DNA of 15,774 nucleotides from JAFGHJ01 sp964631335 (GCA_964631335.1 CAZVXD010000038.1:1-15774); one strand, 5' to 3'; shown: positions 6,385-14,927, counted from the first letter of the stretch. Made by a program: numbers and translations. Notes: generated by a model not told the origin, from the sequence alone.

Positions 6385-7368
6385 TTACCTCCCGAATATT
6401 CTTTTCTCTGATATTTTATCGAGAAGAGGGACGAACATATTCATAATTAAAATCGAATATGAAACGCCTTCGGGGTATCCACCCCAGACTCTTATAAGAA
6501 CACAAATTATACCGCCCGCTATACCGAATATCCATCGTCCTTTAATTGTAACAGGCGAGGTTACCATGTCTGTTGCCATAAAAAGTCCGCCGAGCATTAC
6601 TCCTCCCGATAAGATTTGAAATAAAGGAAGTACGGGAGTTTTGCCCAGATAATATAAGATGCCCGAAAAAAGAAAAACCGAGCCGATATACCCGAGCGAT
6701 ATTTTCCAGTCGGCGTATTTTTTTATAAAAAGGTATAAAGCGCCTATCAAAAGAAGAAGGGCGGAAGTTTCTCCTATACATCCTCCCACTTTCCCAAAGA
6801 AAAGAGCTTTTAACATATAACTGGAGTTTAATGATTGGGCTATCGTTTCCGCGGGATTAACCTTGAGCAGTGTTAGAGGAGTTGCCTGAGCTATCCCATC
6901 CAGTGCTTTTGTGGGCAGTCCGGATAGGGTTCCCGAGAATGGGGCAGCCCAATTTCCTGCCATCAATCCCGGCCAGGATGCAGTAAGAAAAGCTCTTCCC
7001 GCGAGAGCGGGATTGAAAATATTGTAACCTATTCCTCCGAATATTTGTTTTACAACAATGATGGCGAAAGCGGAACCAACCGCGGGAAGCCACCAGGGAG
7101 AGTTAGGGGAAATATTGAAAGCTATGAGTATTCCGGTTATAACGGCGCTGCCGTTAGAAATACGGATTTCTCTTTTAGTGATTTTTTGAAACAGATATTC
7201 ACTTAATACCGCTGATAATACGGAAATAAGAGTTAAAAGTAACGCTCTTTGCCCGAACAGGTATATCGCATACGCGAAAGCGGGCATCAGCGCGATAACC
7301 ACGGCCCACATTATTTTTTGCGTACTTTCTTTAGAAGTTATATGAGGAGCGGGGCTTATACGAAGCAT
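6385..7368 (-). CDS. rnfD: RnfD, flavin-carrying membrane subunit of Rnf
   Basis: 327-residue polytopic membrane protein, with about nine or ten hydrophobic segments and the normal family length. Diagnostic stretches are SPAPHITSKEST near the N-terminus, GYNIFNPALAGRAF (114-127), DGIAQATPLTLLK (157-169, Thr163 the likely covalent FMN site) and GGLFMATDMVTSPVT near the C-terminal end. RnfD and NqrB are homologues; the neighbouring ferredoxin-type rnfC says Rnf rather than Na+-NQR. The ATG overlaps the rnfC stop by one base (TAATG). Which ion (Na+ or H+) is pumped cannot be told from this. Confidence 0.95.
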   Translation of the reverse strand: MLRISPAPHITSKESTQKIMWAVVIALMPAFAYAIYLFGQRALLLTLISVLSAVLSEYLFQKITKREIRISNGSAVITGILIAFNISPNSPWWLPAVGSAFAIIVVKQIFGGIGYNIFNPALAGRAFLTASWPGLMAGNWAAPFSGTLSGLPTKALDGIAQATPLTLLKVNPAETIAQSLNSSYMLKALFFGKVGGCIGETSALLLLIGALYLFIKKYADWKISLGYIGSVFLFSGILYYLGKTPVLPLFQILSGGVMLGGLFMATDMVTSPVTIKGRWIFGIAGGIICVLIRVWGGYPEGVSYSILIMNMFVPLLDKISEKRIFGR

Positions 7369-8681
7369 TATTCGCTTTTCCTGTTTATTTTATTTTTAGC
7401 TATTTTAAATTGTTGGGTGAGAGGGATGTTCGCGGGGCAGATATAAGAACAGCTGCCGCATTCCATGCAGGAGGTTACTCCCAGCTCTTTTGCTTTTTCC
7501 AATTCATTCATTTCTATATATTTGTACAATTCTGTGGGCAGCAATCTCATGGGGCAGCGATCCACGCAGGCTCCGCATCTTATACAGGGTGAAGGTTTTT
7601 TTTCTGAGGCTTCCTTTTGATTCTGAATTACTATTCCGGATGTTCCTTTTGTGACGCAGGATTCGATATCGGCTTGAGCGATTCCCATCATGGGACCTCC
7701 GTTTATGATTTTCACGATTTCTCCGATGGGACCTTCAGTGAGTTCGATAAGGTGTTTGAAAGAAGTTCCTATAGGTGTTAGAAAATTCGATTGATGTCTG
7801 ACGTTTCCCGTTACCGTAACCACTCTTTCGAACAGCGGTTTTTCAAAATACACCGCCTCGTATATTGCTAAGGCTGTTCCCACATTTTGAACGTAAGCGC
7901 CGGTATCGAAAGGCAGGCCGCCTTCCGGGACTTCCCTTCCGGTTATCGCGTCGATAAGTTGTTTTTCCGAACCCTGCGGATATTTGGTTTTGAGTGCCGC
8001 GAAATTGGCCCATGGGAATAGAGAAGAAGTACCCTTCATTTTTTCGAGCGCGTCGAGTTTGTTAGCCTCGATCGCGATCCAGACATTTTTAGGCTTAACT
8101 ATTTTTCTTATAATATCCACGCCCTTCATTATTTCTTCCGGTTTTTCTATCATTAACCTGTAATCTGAAGTAAGGTAGGGTTCACACTCTGCTCCGTTTA
8201 TTATAACATCTTTTATTTTTTTGTTAGGAGGAACCTGCAATTTAAAATAGGTGGGAAAGGCGGCTCCTCCCATTCCCACAATTCCGCTTTCCTTAATTAT
8301 GCTTATAATTTTTTGTGGAGGAAAATCCGATATATCCCGGTGTGTTTTCGCCTTGAAAGGCTCGGTTTTTTCTTTGTTTACTTTTATTTTTATGGCTTCT
8401 TTTCTACCTCCTAGCGGATGAGGATGCATTACTCTGCCCATATAAGTACCGTTTACGGGAGAGTGAAGAGGTACGGACAATTTCCCGGAGGCTTCCGCGA
8501 TTTTTTGACCTATTTCCACTTCATCTTTCTTTTCAATAATGGGTTTTGAAGGGACACCTGTGTGTTGTGAAAGGTAGAGATATACGAAATCGGGAGGGTC
8601 GATCCTTTTTATTTTGGAATTTTTCGATAAATATTTGTAGCCCGGAGGGTGAATTCCGCCTTTAAACGTTAGGAGACTCAA
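7368..8681 (-). CDS. rnfC: RnfC, NADH/FMN-binding, two [4Fe-4S] subunit of Rnf
   Basis: Peripheral subunit that exchanges electrons with NAD(H). The N-terminus LLTFKGGIHPPGYK is typical. The nucleotide/FMN-binding Rossmann part has GMGGAAFPTYFKL (136-148) and INGAECEPYLTSDYRLM (161-177), followed by an SLBB-like region. Two ferredoxin-type clusters are bound by Cys366/369/372/376 and Cys405/408/411/415. At 437 residues it is the minimal form, without the long C-terminal extension seen in some proteobacteria. The start is TTG at 8679-8681: an in-frame TGA lies two codons upstream, so no earlier start is possible, and AAGGA sits about ten bases before it. The 5' end overlaps ftsX by 20 bases, tying the Rnf genes to ftsEX. 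Confidence 0.95.
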   Translation of the reverse strand: MSLLTFKGGIHPPGYKYLSKNSKIKRIDPPDFVYLYLSQHTGVPSKPIIEKKDEVEIGQKIAEASGKLSVPLHSPVNGTYMGRVMHPHPLGGRKEAIKIKVNKEKTEPFKAKTHRDISDFPPQKIISIIKESGIVGMGGAAFPTYFKLQVPPNKKIKDVIINGAECEPYLTSDYRLMIEKPEEIMKGVDIIRKIVKPKNVWIAIEANKLDALEKMKGTSSLFPWANFAALKTKYPQGSEKQLIDAITGREVPEGGLPFDTGAYVQNVGTALAIYEAVYFEKPLFERVVTVTGNVRHQSNFLTPIGTSFKHLIELTEGPIGEIVKIINGGPMMGIAQADIESCVTKGTSGIVIQNQKEASEKKPSPCIRCGACVDRCPMRLLPTELYKYIEMNELEKAKELGVTSCMECGSCSYICPANIPLTQQFKIAKNKINRKSE

Positions 8682-9537
8682 ACTTCATTTCCTTTGATGT
8701 TGTTTTTACAGCTAATTTACTACCTATAATTCCTAGAATTACCCCAAAAAATATAGTTCCCGCGATTATATAATCGTGAGGAAAATAAAATTCGACGAAA
8801 AATTTTGAAGATATTTGATAAATTAAATATAAGAGCCCTCCGCTCAGAGCCGCGGCGATACCGCCTTCTATAGCGCCGGCTAATATGAAGGGAGCGTGTA
8901 TTGTTTTTTCCGTGGCGCCGACGAGTTTCATCACTTCTATAGTTCTTTTTCTGGCAAGGACTGTCAGGCGGATAGTATTTGAGACCACGAATACAGAAGC
9001 GAAACTGATGACTATTCCGAGGAGCATATCGAAAAGAAATAGAATTTTAACCACCCTATCCAATCGTTTGATCCAACTTTCCCCGTATTCCACGGCGATA
9101 AATTCATCGAATATTTTAATTTTTGAAGAGACTTCTTCTACTTTCTCAGGAGATGTAAAACCGTCTTTTAGTTTGATGCTGAAAGAAGCGGGCAGAGGAT
9201 TGGTTTTTACCGCTTCGATTAAACTCGGAGCGTCTTTTATCTCTTCCTGAAATTTTCCTAAGGCTTCTTCTTTACTTACGTATTCTACTCGTTCAACGCC
9301 TACCATGGACATGAGCTTTTCTGAAAGTTCTTCCACCTGCTTTTGAGGTAAATTCTCTCTTAAAAAAGCGTTTATTTCAACTTTTTCCCTGGCGAGGTTT
9401 ATTACTCCGAAAAGATTAAAAGTGCCCCAAAGGAAAGCCCCAAGAAGAAAAAGCGAAAAAAACATTATACCTATGGCGATGAATGTCATTACACCGTTTC
9501 TCCTGAGACCAATTAAAGCTTCTCTTATCGAAAACAT
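8662..9537 (-). CDS. ftsX: FtsX, permease-like partner of FtsE
   Basis: 291 residues with the FtsX layout: a first membrane helix (about 16-38), an extracytoplasmic domain (about 45-165), then three C-terminal helices (about 168-190, 215-240 and 260-280). The conserved cytoplasmic segment ARKRTIEVMKLVGATEKTIH precedes the third helix. FtsX conveys FtsE ATPase cycling to peptidoglycan hydrolases or their activators at the septum. It follows ftsE after a one-base gap with only a weak SD, and its last 20 bases overlap rnfC. No EnvC/M23-type activator gene is adjacent. Confidence 0.93.
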   Translation of the reverse strand: MFSIREALIGLRRNGVMTFIAIGIMFFSLFLLGAFLWGTFNLFGVINLAREKVEINAFLRENLPQKQVEELSEKLMSMVGVERVEYVSKEEALGKFQEEIKDAPSLIEAVKTNPLPASFSIKLKDGFTSPEKVEEVSSKIKIFDEFIAVEYGESWIKRLDRVVKILFLFDMLLGIVISFASVFVVSNTIRLTVLARKRTIEVMKLVGATEKTIHAPFILAGAIEGGIAAALSGGLLYLIYQISSKFFVEFYFPHDYIIAGTIFFGVILGIIGSKLAVKTTSKEMKFESPNV

Positions 9538-9538
9538 T

Positions 9539-10195
9539 TTATTTCTTTTTTATCTGTCCCTGTTCCAGCTGTAAAAATTTTCCCCCCATTCTTTTGGCGA
9601 GGTCTACGTCGTGAGTCGCCATTAGTACTGCGGTGCCGGCGGTATTTACATCCTGCAGTATTCTTATTATTTCCTCCGAGCCTTCCGGATCGATATTGCC
9701 GGTAGGTTCGTCGGCAAGAAGAATAAACGGTTCTCTCACAAGGGCTCTGGCGATCGCCGTTTTTTGCTGTTCTCCTCCGGAAAGAGTATACGGGAAATCG
9801 TTTCTTTTGTGTGACAGACCCACGAGAGTAAGAGCTTTCATTACTTTTTCTCTCATCTTTCTTCCCGATTGCCCCGTTACTTCGAGCGCGAAAGCCACGT
9901 TCTCATACACCGTTTTGTCTCTCAATAATTTAAAGTCCTGAAAAATGATGCCAATTCTTCTTCGCAGGAAAGGTATCTCTTCTTCTTTTATTGTCGTTGA
10001 AAGGAATCCGGCAACAGCTACTTCGCCTTCATCCGGGAAAATATCCATGTAGATAAGACGCAGCAGAGTTGTTTTTCCGCAGCCTGTTTGTCCGGTTAGG
10101 AACAAAAAATCGCCTTTTGCTATCGAGAGATCAATGTTTTTTAGAGCATACCAGCCCTTCTTGAATTTTTTGCTAACGTTTCTTATTTCGATCAT
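9539..10195 (-). CDS. ftsE: FtsE, cell-division ABC ATPase
   Basis: 218 residues, the normal length for FtsE. All ABC ATPase motifs are intact: Walker A GQTGCGKT (35-42), Q-loop FQDFKLL (85-91), signature LSGGEQQ (138-144), Walker B ILLADEPTGNID (158-169) and switch His195. FQDFKLL and ADEPTGNID, with ftsX next door, separate it from other small ABC ATPases. First gene of the operon; the ATG has a modest AAGAAG SD and lies about 14 bases downstream of a predicted transcription start, so the leader is very short. Confidence 0.95.
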   Translation of the reverse strand: MIEIRNVSKKFKKGWYALKNIDLSIAKGDFLFLTGQTGCGKTTLLRLIYMDIFPDEGEVAVAGFLSTTIKEEEIPFLRRRIGIIFQDFKLLRDKTVYENVAFALEVTGQSGRKMREKVMKALTLVGLSHKRNDFPYTLSGGEQQKTAIARALVREPFILLADEPTGNIDPEGSEEIIRILQDVNTAGTAVLMATHDVDLAKRMGGKFLQLEQGQIKKK

Positions 10196-10215
10196 ATCTT
10201 CTTGTTGCTTGTAAG

Positions 10216-10241
10216 ATTATATGAACTAACGTTTTTGTCAA
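10216..10241 (-). promoter_or_regulatory. Candidate promoter of the ftsEX-rnf-mfd operon
   Basis: On the minus strand, a perfect TTGACA (10236-10241) and a perfect TATAAT (10216-10221), about 20 bases before the ftsE ATG. The spacer is only 14 bases, against an optimum of 17. It may therefore be weak, activator-dependent, or use an offset -35. A run of seven G (minus strand, 10252-10258) lies ten bases upstream of the -35. No other promoter-like sequence is apparent in the spacer. Confidence 0.5.
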
Positions 10242-10272
10242 GGTCATTTAGCCCCCCCATACCTAAATTTTT

Positions 10273-10384
10273 GAACCGCAGAGAACACAGAGGAAAAAAC
10301 ACGCCGAGGGCACAGAGAAAAAGATTATGTTGTTTTTATTCCCCCGTAGCCCGAAAAACATTACCACATTAAGACACAAAGATT
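10273..10384. repeat. Degenerate repeat cluster, inverse orientation to 1196-1340
   Basis: Three imperfect units on the plus strand: GAACCGCAGAGAACACAGAG (from 10273), CACGCCGAGGGCACAGAG (from 10300) and TACCACATTAAGACACAAAG (from 10362). All share CC-C..(N)..CACARAG followed by an A-rich run. The reverse complement of the 1196-1215 unit reads GAACCACCGAGGACACAAAG, which differs from the first unit at only five of 20 positions. The cluster lies upstream of the ftsE promoter and just downstream of the stop codon of the ATPase gene ending at 10437. The rest of the 241-bp spacer holds the ftsE promoter and no convincing gene or strong terminator. Confidence 0.6.
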
Positions 10385-10436
10385 TTAAATTTGTTTTTTA
10401 CTATCACCCTGGGAATCTTGAATTCTTGCCCCTTTT

Positions 10437-12710
10437 TTACAAAAGACTTTCGAGTTCTATTAGTTTTACCTCGTTGTCTTTTCCCAGTATTTCTTTTATT
10501 TCTTCCTTGGCGGAAATGTAAATTATCTGCCAGCCGGATTTTGATATATCCTTTAACATTTTTATTAAGACATTTAAACGATTATGGCTGGCTTTTACAA
10601 AAGGATCGTCGAGAATAAAGAACCCTTTTTCTCCTCCTAATATCTTTTCTCCTAAGGCGAGTCTTATGGAAAAATACAGCTGATCGTAAGTGCCCCCTGA
10701 AAGCTGCCAGGGATAAAGCATAGCTTCATCTTTTCGTACGACCATTATTTTTTCCTCGTCCTCTTCGAATATCACGTTTGTGTATAGTCCTCCCGTGATT
10801 TTTGAGAAATATTCGGAAACAGCGCTCTCTTTCCCGAATTGCTCCTTTATTTTTGTCTTCTCTTCTCTGGCTATCTCATCCAGAATCCCCAGGGCGACGA
10901 TGGCGTCTTCTTTAGCGAATTCCTTTTCCTCGATGAATTGTTGAATGTTCATTTTTATATTGTCCAGATCTGTAGACCCCTGGCACCGGAGGTCTTTTTC
11001 TTCCAGTATATTATTTGTTTTTTTCTCAATGTCTTTGAATTTTTCACTTAAAATGTTTAATCTGCCCTCGTGCTCGCCCAGTTTTTCCCGCGTTGTTGAG
11101 ATTTCTTTTCGCAAAGCGTCGTAGTCTTTTTCGTTGAATTCTACTTCTTTTGCTTTCCCTTCGAAAGCTTTTAATTCGGCTAATTTCTCGCCCGGATTTC
11201 CCCCTCCGAGAATTTCTTCTAATACTCTCTCTTCTTTTCCCATTTCTCTTTCCAGTTTTTCTTTTTTTTCCAGATTGCGACTGAATTCCTCCAGATTCTC
11301 AACAAATGTGGCAGACTTAATAGTGCGGATAATTTCATTGTTTCGCTCTGTTTTTTCATTGAGTTCGGGGATGATATTTTCCCGTAGCTCCTGAATTCTG
11401 TTTTTTAAAGTACCGGCCTCGACTTTTTTTACATTTATATTCCCTTCTATTTCTCCGAACTTTAAGGAGAAAGTTTCGACTGTACCTAAAAAATCTTCCA
11501 GAGTTTCGCCTTCGATTCCCAGCCCTTTCAGGTCTATTCTCAATTCTTCCAGGTTTTTCTCGAATTGAGCCGCGCTTCTTTTGTTTTTCAAAAGCAGCCC
11601 CAGAAAGACAAAGAAACAAACGCCGAAAACTCCTGTTAAAATTGTAAATACAGGAGTTTGATTGAATATTAGTCCCGCGATCGATATAATAAGCATAATA
11701 GAAACCACAAGAAAGCCTTGCTGATTTATCAGGGTGAATTTTTTCTCAGCGGAACTTTCAATCTTTCTGTTTTTTAAATCTTTAAGGCGTGATCTTAATA
11801 CGTCTATTTTTTCTTTTTTATTTTTTGAGATTCTGAATTCATTTTCTTCTTCTCTCAACTTCTCTTCTATAATCTTTATCCGTGCTTCGCTTTCCTTTAA
11901 AGTTTTATTTATTTCTATAAACTTTATGCCGGTTCTTTTGATTTCTCTCTCCGCGTCTCTCCATTTTGTGAAAGCGTCTTTAGAAAAGGCCAACAAATCT
12001 TCAAGGGATTCTTTGTAATCTTTAATTTTACCAAGCGCGGAAGAAGCTCTTTCGTAGGCGAGTCTTTTCCTCGCGTCTTCATATTTACCCCTGAGAATTT
12101 CCTTTGTTTTTATTCCATCGTATAGATGTACCCATTCCCGTTCCAGTTCTTCGATCCCTTTTTCTTCTACTTCGCTTTTGAGGGATTTTATTTCCTCTAA
12201 AAGCTTAAAAGCATCCTCGATTTTTGTTTTAAGGTGACCGTCTTCCTTCCTGTTTGAGAAATCTCCGCCGGGAGTAAGTTGAGAGATTTCCAGGATTTTT
12301 TCTCTCAACCGGCTTATCCTGTCTGTCTGAAGACCGGTAAGACGGTTGGTAATTTCCGTGTAGAACGAGGCTTCCGATTCTATGGAAAGGTCGCTGTTTC
12401 TGATTACGAATATGTTTCGGCATTCACCCGCGGTAACAGGGAAAATATCATCGAGGTGATTTTTTCTGCCGAGTTTTTCTTCTCCCTTTTCGGTGTCTAT
12501 AACGATATAGCCATCGACTTCCTGGTCTACTCTGTCGATATTCTTAAAATCTTTTACTTTTTTCCCAAGAAGAAGTTTTATTAACGCTTCTAAAGTTAGA
12601 GTCTTGCCCGTTTCGTTAATGCCGTAGATTAAATTAAAATCAGACAGATTTGTTTTTCCCCTGTCGGGTAGCGGACCGTAATGGATTATCTGAAATTCTT
12701 TTATTCTCAT
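10437..12710 (-). CDS. SbcC/YhaN-like coiled-coil ATPase with a central membrane hairpin
   Basis: 757 residues. The N-terminal half-ATPase has Walker A GINETGKT (30-37) and IFVIRNSDLSIE (100-111). Long coiled coils (about 165-320 and 380-640) are interrupted by two hydrophobic segments (about 332-349 and 353-374) that would make a membrane hairpin at the apex. The C-terminal half has the signature LSGGTYDQLYFSIRLALG (670-687) and Walker B FFILDDPF (697-704). The membrane apex, length and pairing with a calcineurin-like nuclease point to the YhaN type rather than classical SbcC, which has a zinc hook there instead. Such pairs act on DNA ends. It overlaps the nuclease gene by four bases (ATGA). 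It is the last gene of its operon, and no clear terminator follows. Confidence 0.88.
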   Translation of the reverse strand: MRIKEFQIIHYGPLPDRGKTNLSDFNLIYGINETGKTLTLEALIKLLLGKKVKDFKNIDRVDQEVDGYIVIDTEKGEEKLGRKNHLDDIFPVTAGECRNIFVIRNSDLSIESEASFYTEITNRLTGLQTDRISRLREKILEISQLTPGGDFSNRKEDGHLKTKIEDAFKLLEEIKSLKSEVEEKGIEELEREWVHLYDGIKTKEILRGKYEDARKRLAYERASSALGKIKDYKESLEDLLAFSKDAFTKWRDAEREIKRTGIKFIEINKTLKESEARIKIIEEKLREEENEFRISKNKKEKIDVLRSRLKDLKNRKIESSAEKKFTLINQQGFLVVSIMLIISIAGLIFNQTPVFTILTGVFGVCFFVFLGLLLKNKRSAAQFEKNLEELRIDLKGLGIEGETLEDFLGTVETFSLKFGEIEGNINVKKVEAGTLKNRIQELRENIIPELNEKTERNNEIIRTIKSATFVENLEEFSRNLEKKEKLEREMGKEERVLEEILGGGNPGEKLAELKAFEGKAKEVEFNEKDYDALRKEISTTREKLGEHEGRLNILSEKFKDIEKKTNNILEEKDLRCQGSTDLDNIKMNIQQFIEEKEFAKEDAIVALGILDEIAREEKTKIKEQFGKESAVSEYFSKITGGLYTNVIFEEDEEKIMVVRKDEAMLYPWQLSGGTYDQLYFSIRLALGEKILGGEKGFFILDDPFVKASHNRLNVLIKMLKDISKSGWQIIYISAKEEIKEILGKDNEVKLIELESLL

Positions 12711-13747
12711 TCTTCGCTCTCTAACAGGCTTTTAATAACAAGTTTTTTTATTTCCCTTCTTCTGGAGGGATTTGATTCTTTGAGTTTGCTGTTGAACGCT
12801 TTAAATAATTCGTCCTCTAATAATTGTTCTATACCTCTTACTCTGTTTTCGATTTCGAGATTTCTGTATTTTTCTTCCATTTCTTTAACTTGCTTATGGA
12901 AATCTTCTTCATTCTCTTTTATGTATCCTGTTATGGTTACTAAAAATTTCGCTTCTTTCGGAGATTTTCTTATTTTCTTCTTAATTTTTGAGAACGGAAA
13001 AGAGCTGTCTTCGGGATAAATATTAAGAGTCAGTTTTTTGTAATAAGGGGTATCTACTTTGTGCTGCGAGGGAGGTTTACCTACTTCGAAGATATTTACC
13101 GATCTTCTGCCGGTTTCTTTTTTCGTGATGGAAATAGGCGAGCCGGGATACACAAAAAATCCTTCCGGGTCTAATTCGTATATCTGAAAATTTGTATGGA
13201 AATGTCCCGCCAGAACATATTTTAAATTAAGATTTTCGAAAAAGGAAAGACGCGCGCTCATATAGTTGATTTTTTCATCGCCGAAATCGGAACCTGAAAA
13301 AGAATGGTCGAGAAGTTCACCGTGGAAAAGGAGAATGTTAACTTTATCCTCGAGCGATAGGCTTTTTATTTTTCGTAAATGATTTCTCACTTCTCCACTC
13401 GTGATATTACTGAAAGGGAATCCGAAGAATCTTAAGTTTTCATATTCAAGCGGTTCATTTAAATTCCTTATGATTTTTACCTTTTCTCCCAGAAAAGCCT
13501 CTGTCCCGAAAGCTTTTTCGTCGTGATTTCCTGCTATAATAATAAATTCGTAATCGGTGTCGTTAAGTAAAGGTCTTATTTCCGGGTAAAGCTTGACGAA
13601 ACTGCTTTTTTCATCGAACAAATCCCCGGCGATAACAAAAAAATCTATTTTTTCTCTTGCGGCAACTTTAATCAGTGATTCAAAGGCTCTCCAGGATTCG
13701 TCCCTGTATTCTTTTATGTGTAAATCGGAGGTATGTAATATTTTCAT
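12707..13747 (-). CDS. SbcD/YhaO/Mre11-like DNA exonuclease (metallophosphoesterase)
   Basis: 346 residues. The metal-binding motifs of calcineurin-like nucleases are present in order: SDLH (7-10), AGDLFD (40-45), AGNHDE (72-77), FHGELLDH (141-148) and AGHFHTNF (180-187). A C-terminal capping region of about 130 residues follows, rich in charged helices, and probably docks on the partner ATPase. Family knowledge says these enzymes are Mn2+-dependent nucleases that process double-strand breaks and hairpins with their SMC-like partner. The ATG lies one base after the spoIID-like stop codon. I prefer YhaO-like to SbcD because of the partner's membrane segments. Confidence 0.9.
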   Translation of the reverse strand: MKILHTSDLHIKEYRDESWRAFESLIKVAAREKIDFFVIAGDLFDEKSSFVKLYPEIRPLLNDTDYEFIIIAGNHDEKAFGTEAFLGEKVKIIRNLNEPLEYENLRFFGFPFSNITSGEVRNHLRKIKSLSLEDKVNILLFHGELLDHSFSGSDFGDEKINYMSARLSFFENLNLKYVLAGHFHTNFQIYELDPEGFFVYPGSPISITKKETGRRSVNIFEVGKPPSQHKVDTPYYKKLTLNIYPEDSSFPFSKIKKKIRKSPKEAKFLVTITGYIKENEEDFHKQVKEMEEKYRNLEIENRVRGIEQLLEDELFKAFNSKLKESNPSRRREIKKLVIKSLLESEE

Positions 13748-13748
13748 T

Positions 13749-14927
13749 TCACCACAGTTTTTTTAAATGGATATTTCTGTAATAATGCTTTAAGATTCTT
13801 TTATATGTATATCGTTCTTTAGCCATTTCCATCGCTCCGTATTGACACATCCCGACGCCGTGCCCGTAGCCTTTGCCGGAGATAATAATCTGACTGCTTT
13901 TTACTTTTATTTGAAACATGAGCGACTTCAAAGAGCCTCTCTGGTCGCTGAAAAGTCTTCTTATCTGGTCTTTTTCAAGATAAAATTTCCCGATATCCGT
14001 GTTTATCTCTATTGTCCTTACTCTGTTTGTACGTGTTCTATGGGTTATTCTTATCCACTCTATTCTCTTTGGCGTTTTTCCGAAGAATTCATGTATTTGT
14101 TTCTTTACCACTTCGAAAAATTCTTTTTTATCGTACATTCTTTCCCAGCGGTAATGAGGAGAAAATCTGCAGAAATCCTGCCTGTCCCATCCGGCGTCCC
14201 TGACCGAGCGAAGATAGGGGACTCTTTCCCCGATCCAGATATTTTCGTTGTTTTCGGTAATCCCCCCGCAGGTCGAAGAATATTTGGCGTCTATTATTTT
14301 TCCGTTGTAAGTTGCCACTATGCCCCGGGTGGATTCGACAGCTTTATTGATGGTTTTATCTATTCTGCTTATTCCTCCGTAAACCTGATCCCATATAGTT
14401 GTGCCTATATCGAAGGGCTCATCCGGCTTTCTGTGAGCCATAACAAAAGACCTGGCCGCGACCGCCTGCGCTTTTAACGCTTCTATCTGATTTTCCGGGA
14501 GATTTCCCATCTCAAAAGGGATAACTCCTTTTAAATAATTCTCGATTTCAACGTGATTTACGACTAAAATATCACCGAATTTGGATATTACTATTGTCCC
14601 CGGATAGATTTCTCCATCTATTCTTATGAATCTTTTTGTGGATTCTATGTAAACAGGAAATTTCGGGTCGTTTATATTGCCTTCATTAGTTATGATTTTC
14701 AAAGAAGGTACAAAACTTATAGATATTCGACCTCCTACAGTGCCGTTTTTATTCCCGGTTTTAATCCTTATTTTCGCGTCGGATTTTAATTTCATGCTGC
14801 CCGGATTTTTATGCAGGAGTATTCTTACAACCGGTTCTTCCCCAAGCCTTCTTGTGGGCATCACCATGGGAGCGCATGATGTTATCAACATCAAAAGCAG
14901 AAGGAAGAAATTAATTTTTAATTTCAT
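13749..14927 (-). CDS. SpoIID/LytB-domain lipoprotein, probable peptidoglycan lytic transglycosylase
   Basis: 392 residues. A lipoprotein signal ends in the lipobox LITSC (14-18), so Cys18 should be lipidated. A beta-rich N-terminal part is followed by the SpoIID domain, with ENYLKGVIPFEMGNLP (129-144, Glu139 the likely catalytic acid), EALKAQAVAARSF (149-161), YSSTCGG (216-222) and the C-terminal GYGHGVGMCQYGA (353-365). SpoIID-type enzymes cleave glycan strands that lack stem peptides. In non-sporulating bacteria they are thought to act in division or wall turnover; nothing here implies sporulation. SD AAAGG lies six bases before the ATG. The 5' end overlaps the Mut7-C RNase gene by 17 bases. 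Confidence 0.92.
   Translation of the reverse strand: MKLKINFFLLLLMLITSCAPMVMPTRRLGEEPVVRILLHKNPGSMKLKSDAKIRIKTGNKNGTVGGRISISFVPSLKIITNEGNINDPKFPVYIESTKRFIRIDGEIYPGTIVISKFGDILVVNHVEIENYLKGVIPFEMGNLPENQIEALKAQAVAARSFVMAHRKPDEPFDIGTTIWDQVYGGISRIDKTINKAVESTRGIVATYNGKIIDAKYSSTCGGITENNENIWIGERVPYLRSVRDAGWDRQDFCRFSPHYRWERMYDKKEFFEVVKKQIHEFFGKTPKRIEWIRITHRTRTNRVRTIEINTDIGKFYLEKDQIRRLFSDQRGSLKSLMFQIKVKSSQIIISGKGYGHGVGMCQYGAMEMAKERYTYKRILKHYYRNIHLKKLW

Noticed and set aside
4265..9537. Na+-NQR instead of Rnf
   Set aside because: RnfC has two CxxCxxCxxxC ferredoxin clusters and the gene order is rnfCDGEA; there is no NqrA or NqrF-type gene.
10331..10360. Hairpin TGTTTTT...AAAAACA as terminator of the ATPase gene
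   Set aside because: Seven A-T-dominated pairs around a 16-base unpaired loop with no following T run on the minus strand; too weak to call.
13842..14477. Long plus-strand open frame of 211 codons antisense to the SpoIID-like gene
   Set aside because: It is a shadow of a well-supported gene with lipobox and catalytic motifs; the antisense translation has no recognisable domain and no SD.
13749..14927. Evidence for sporulation from the SpoIID-like protein
   Set aside because: SpoIID/LytB domains occur widely in non-sporulating bacteria, and no other sporulation gene is present.
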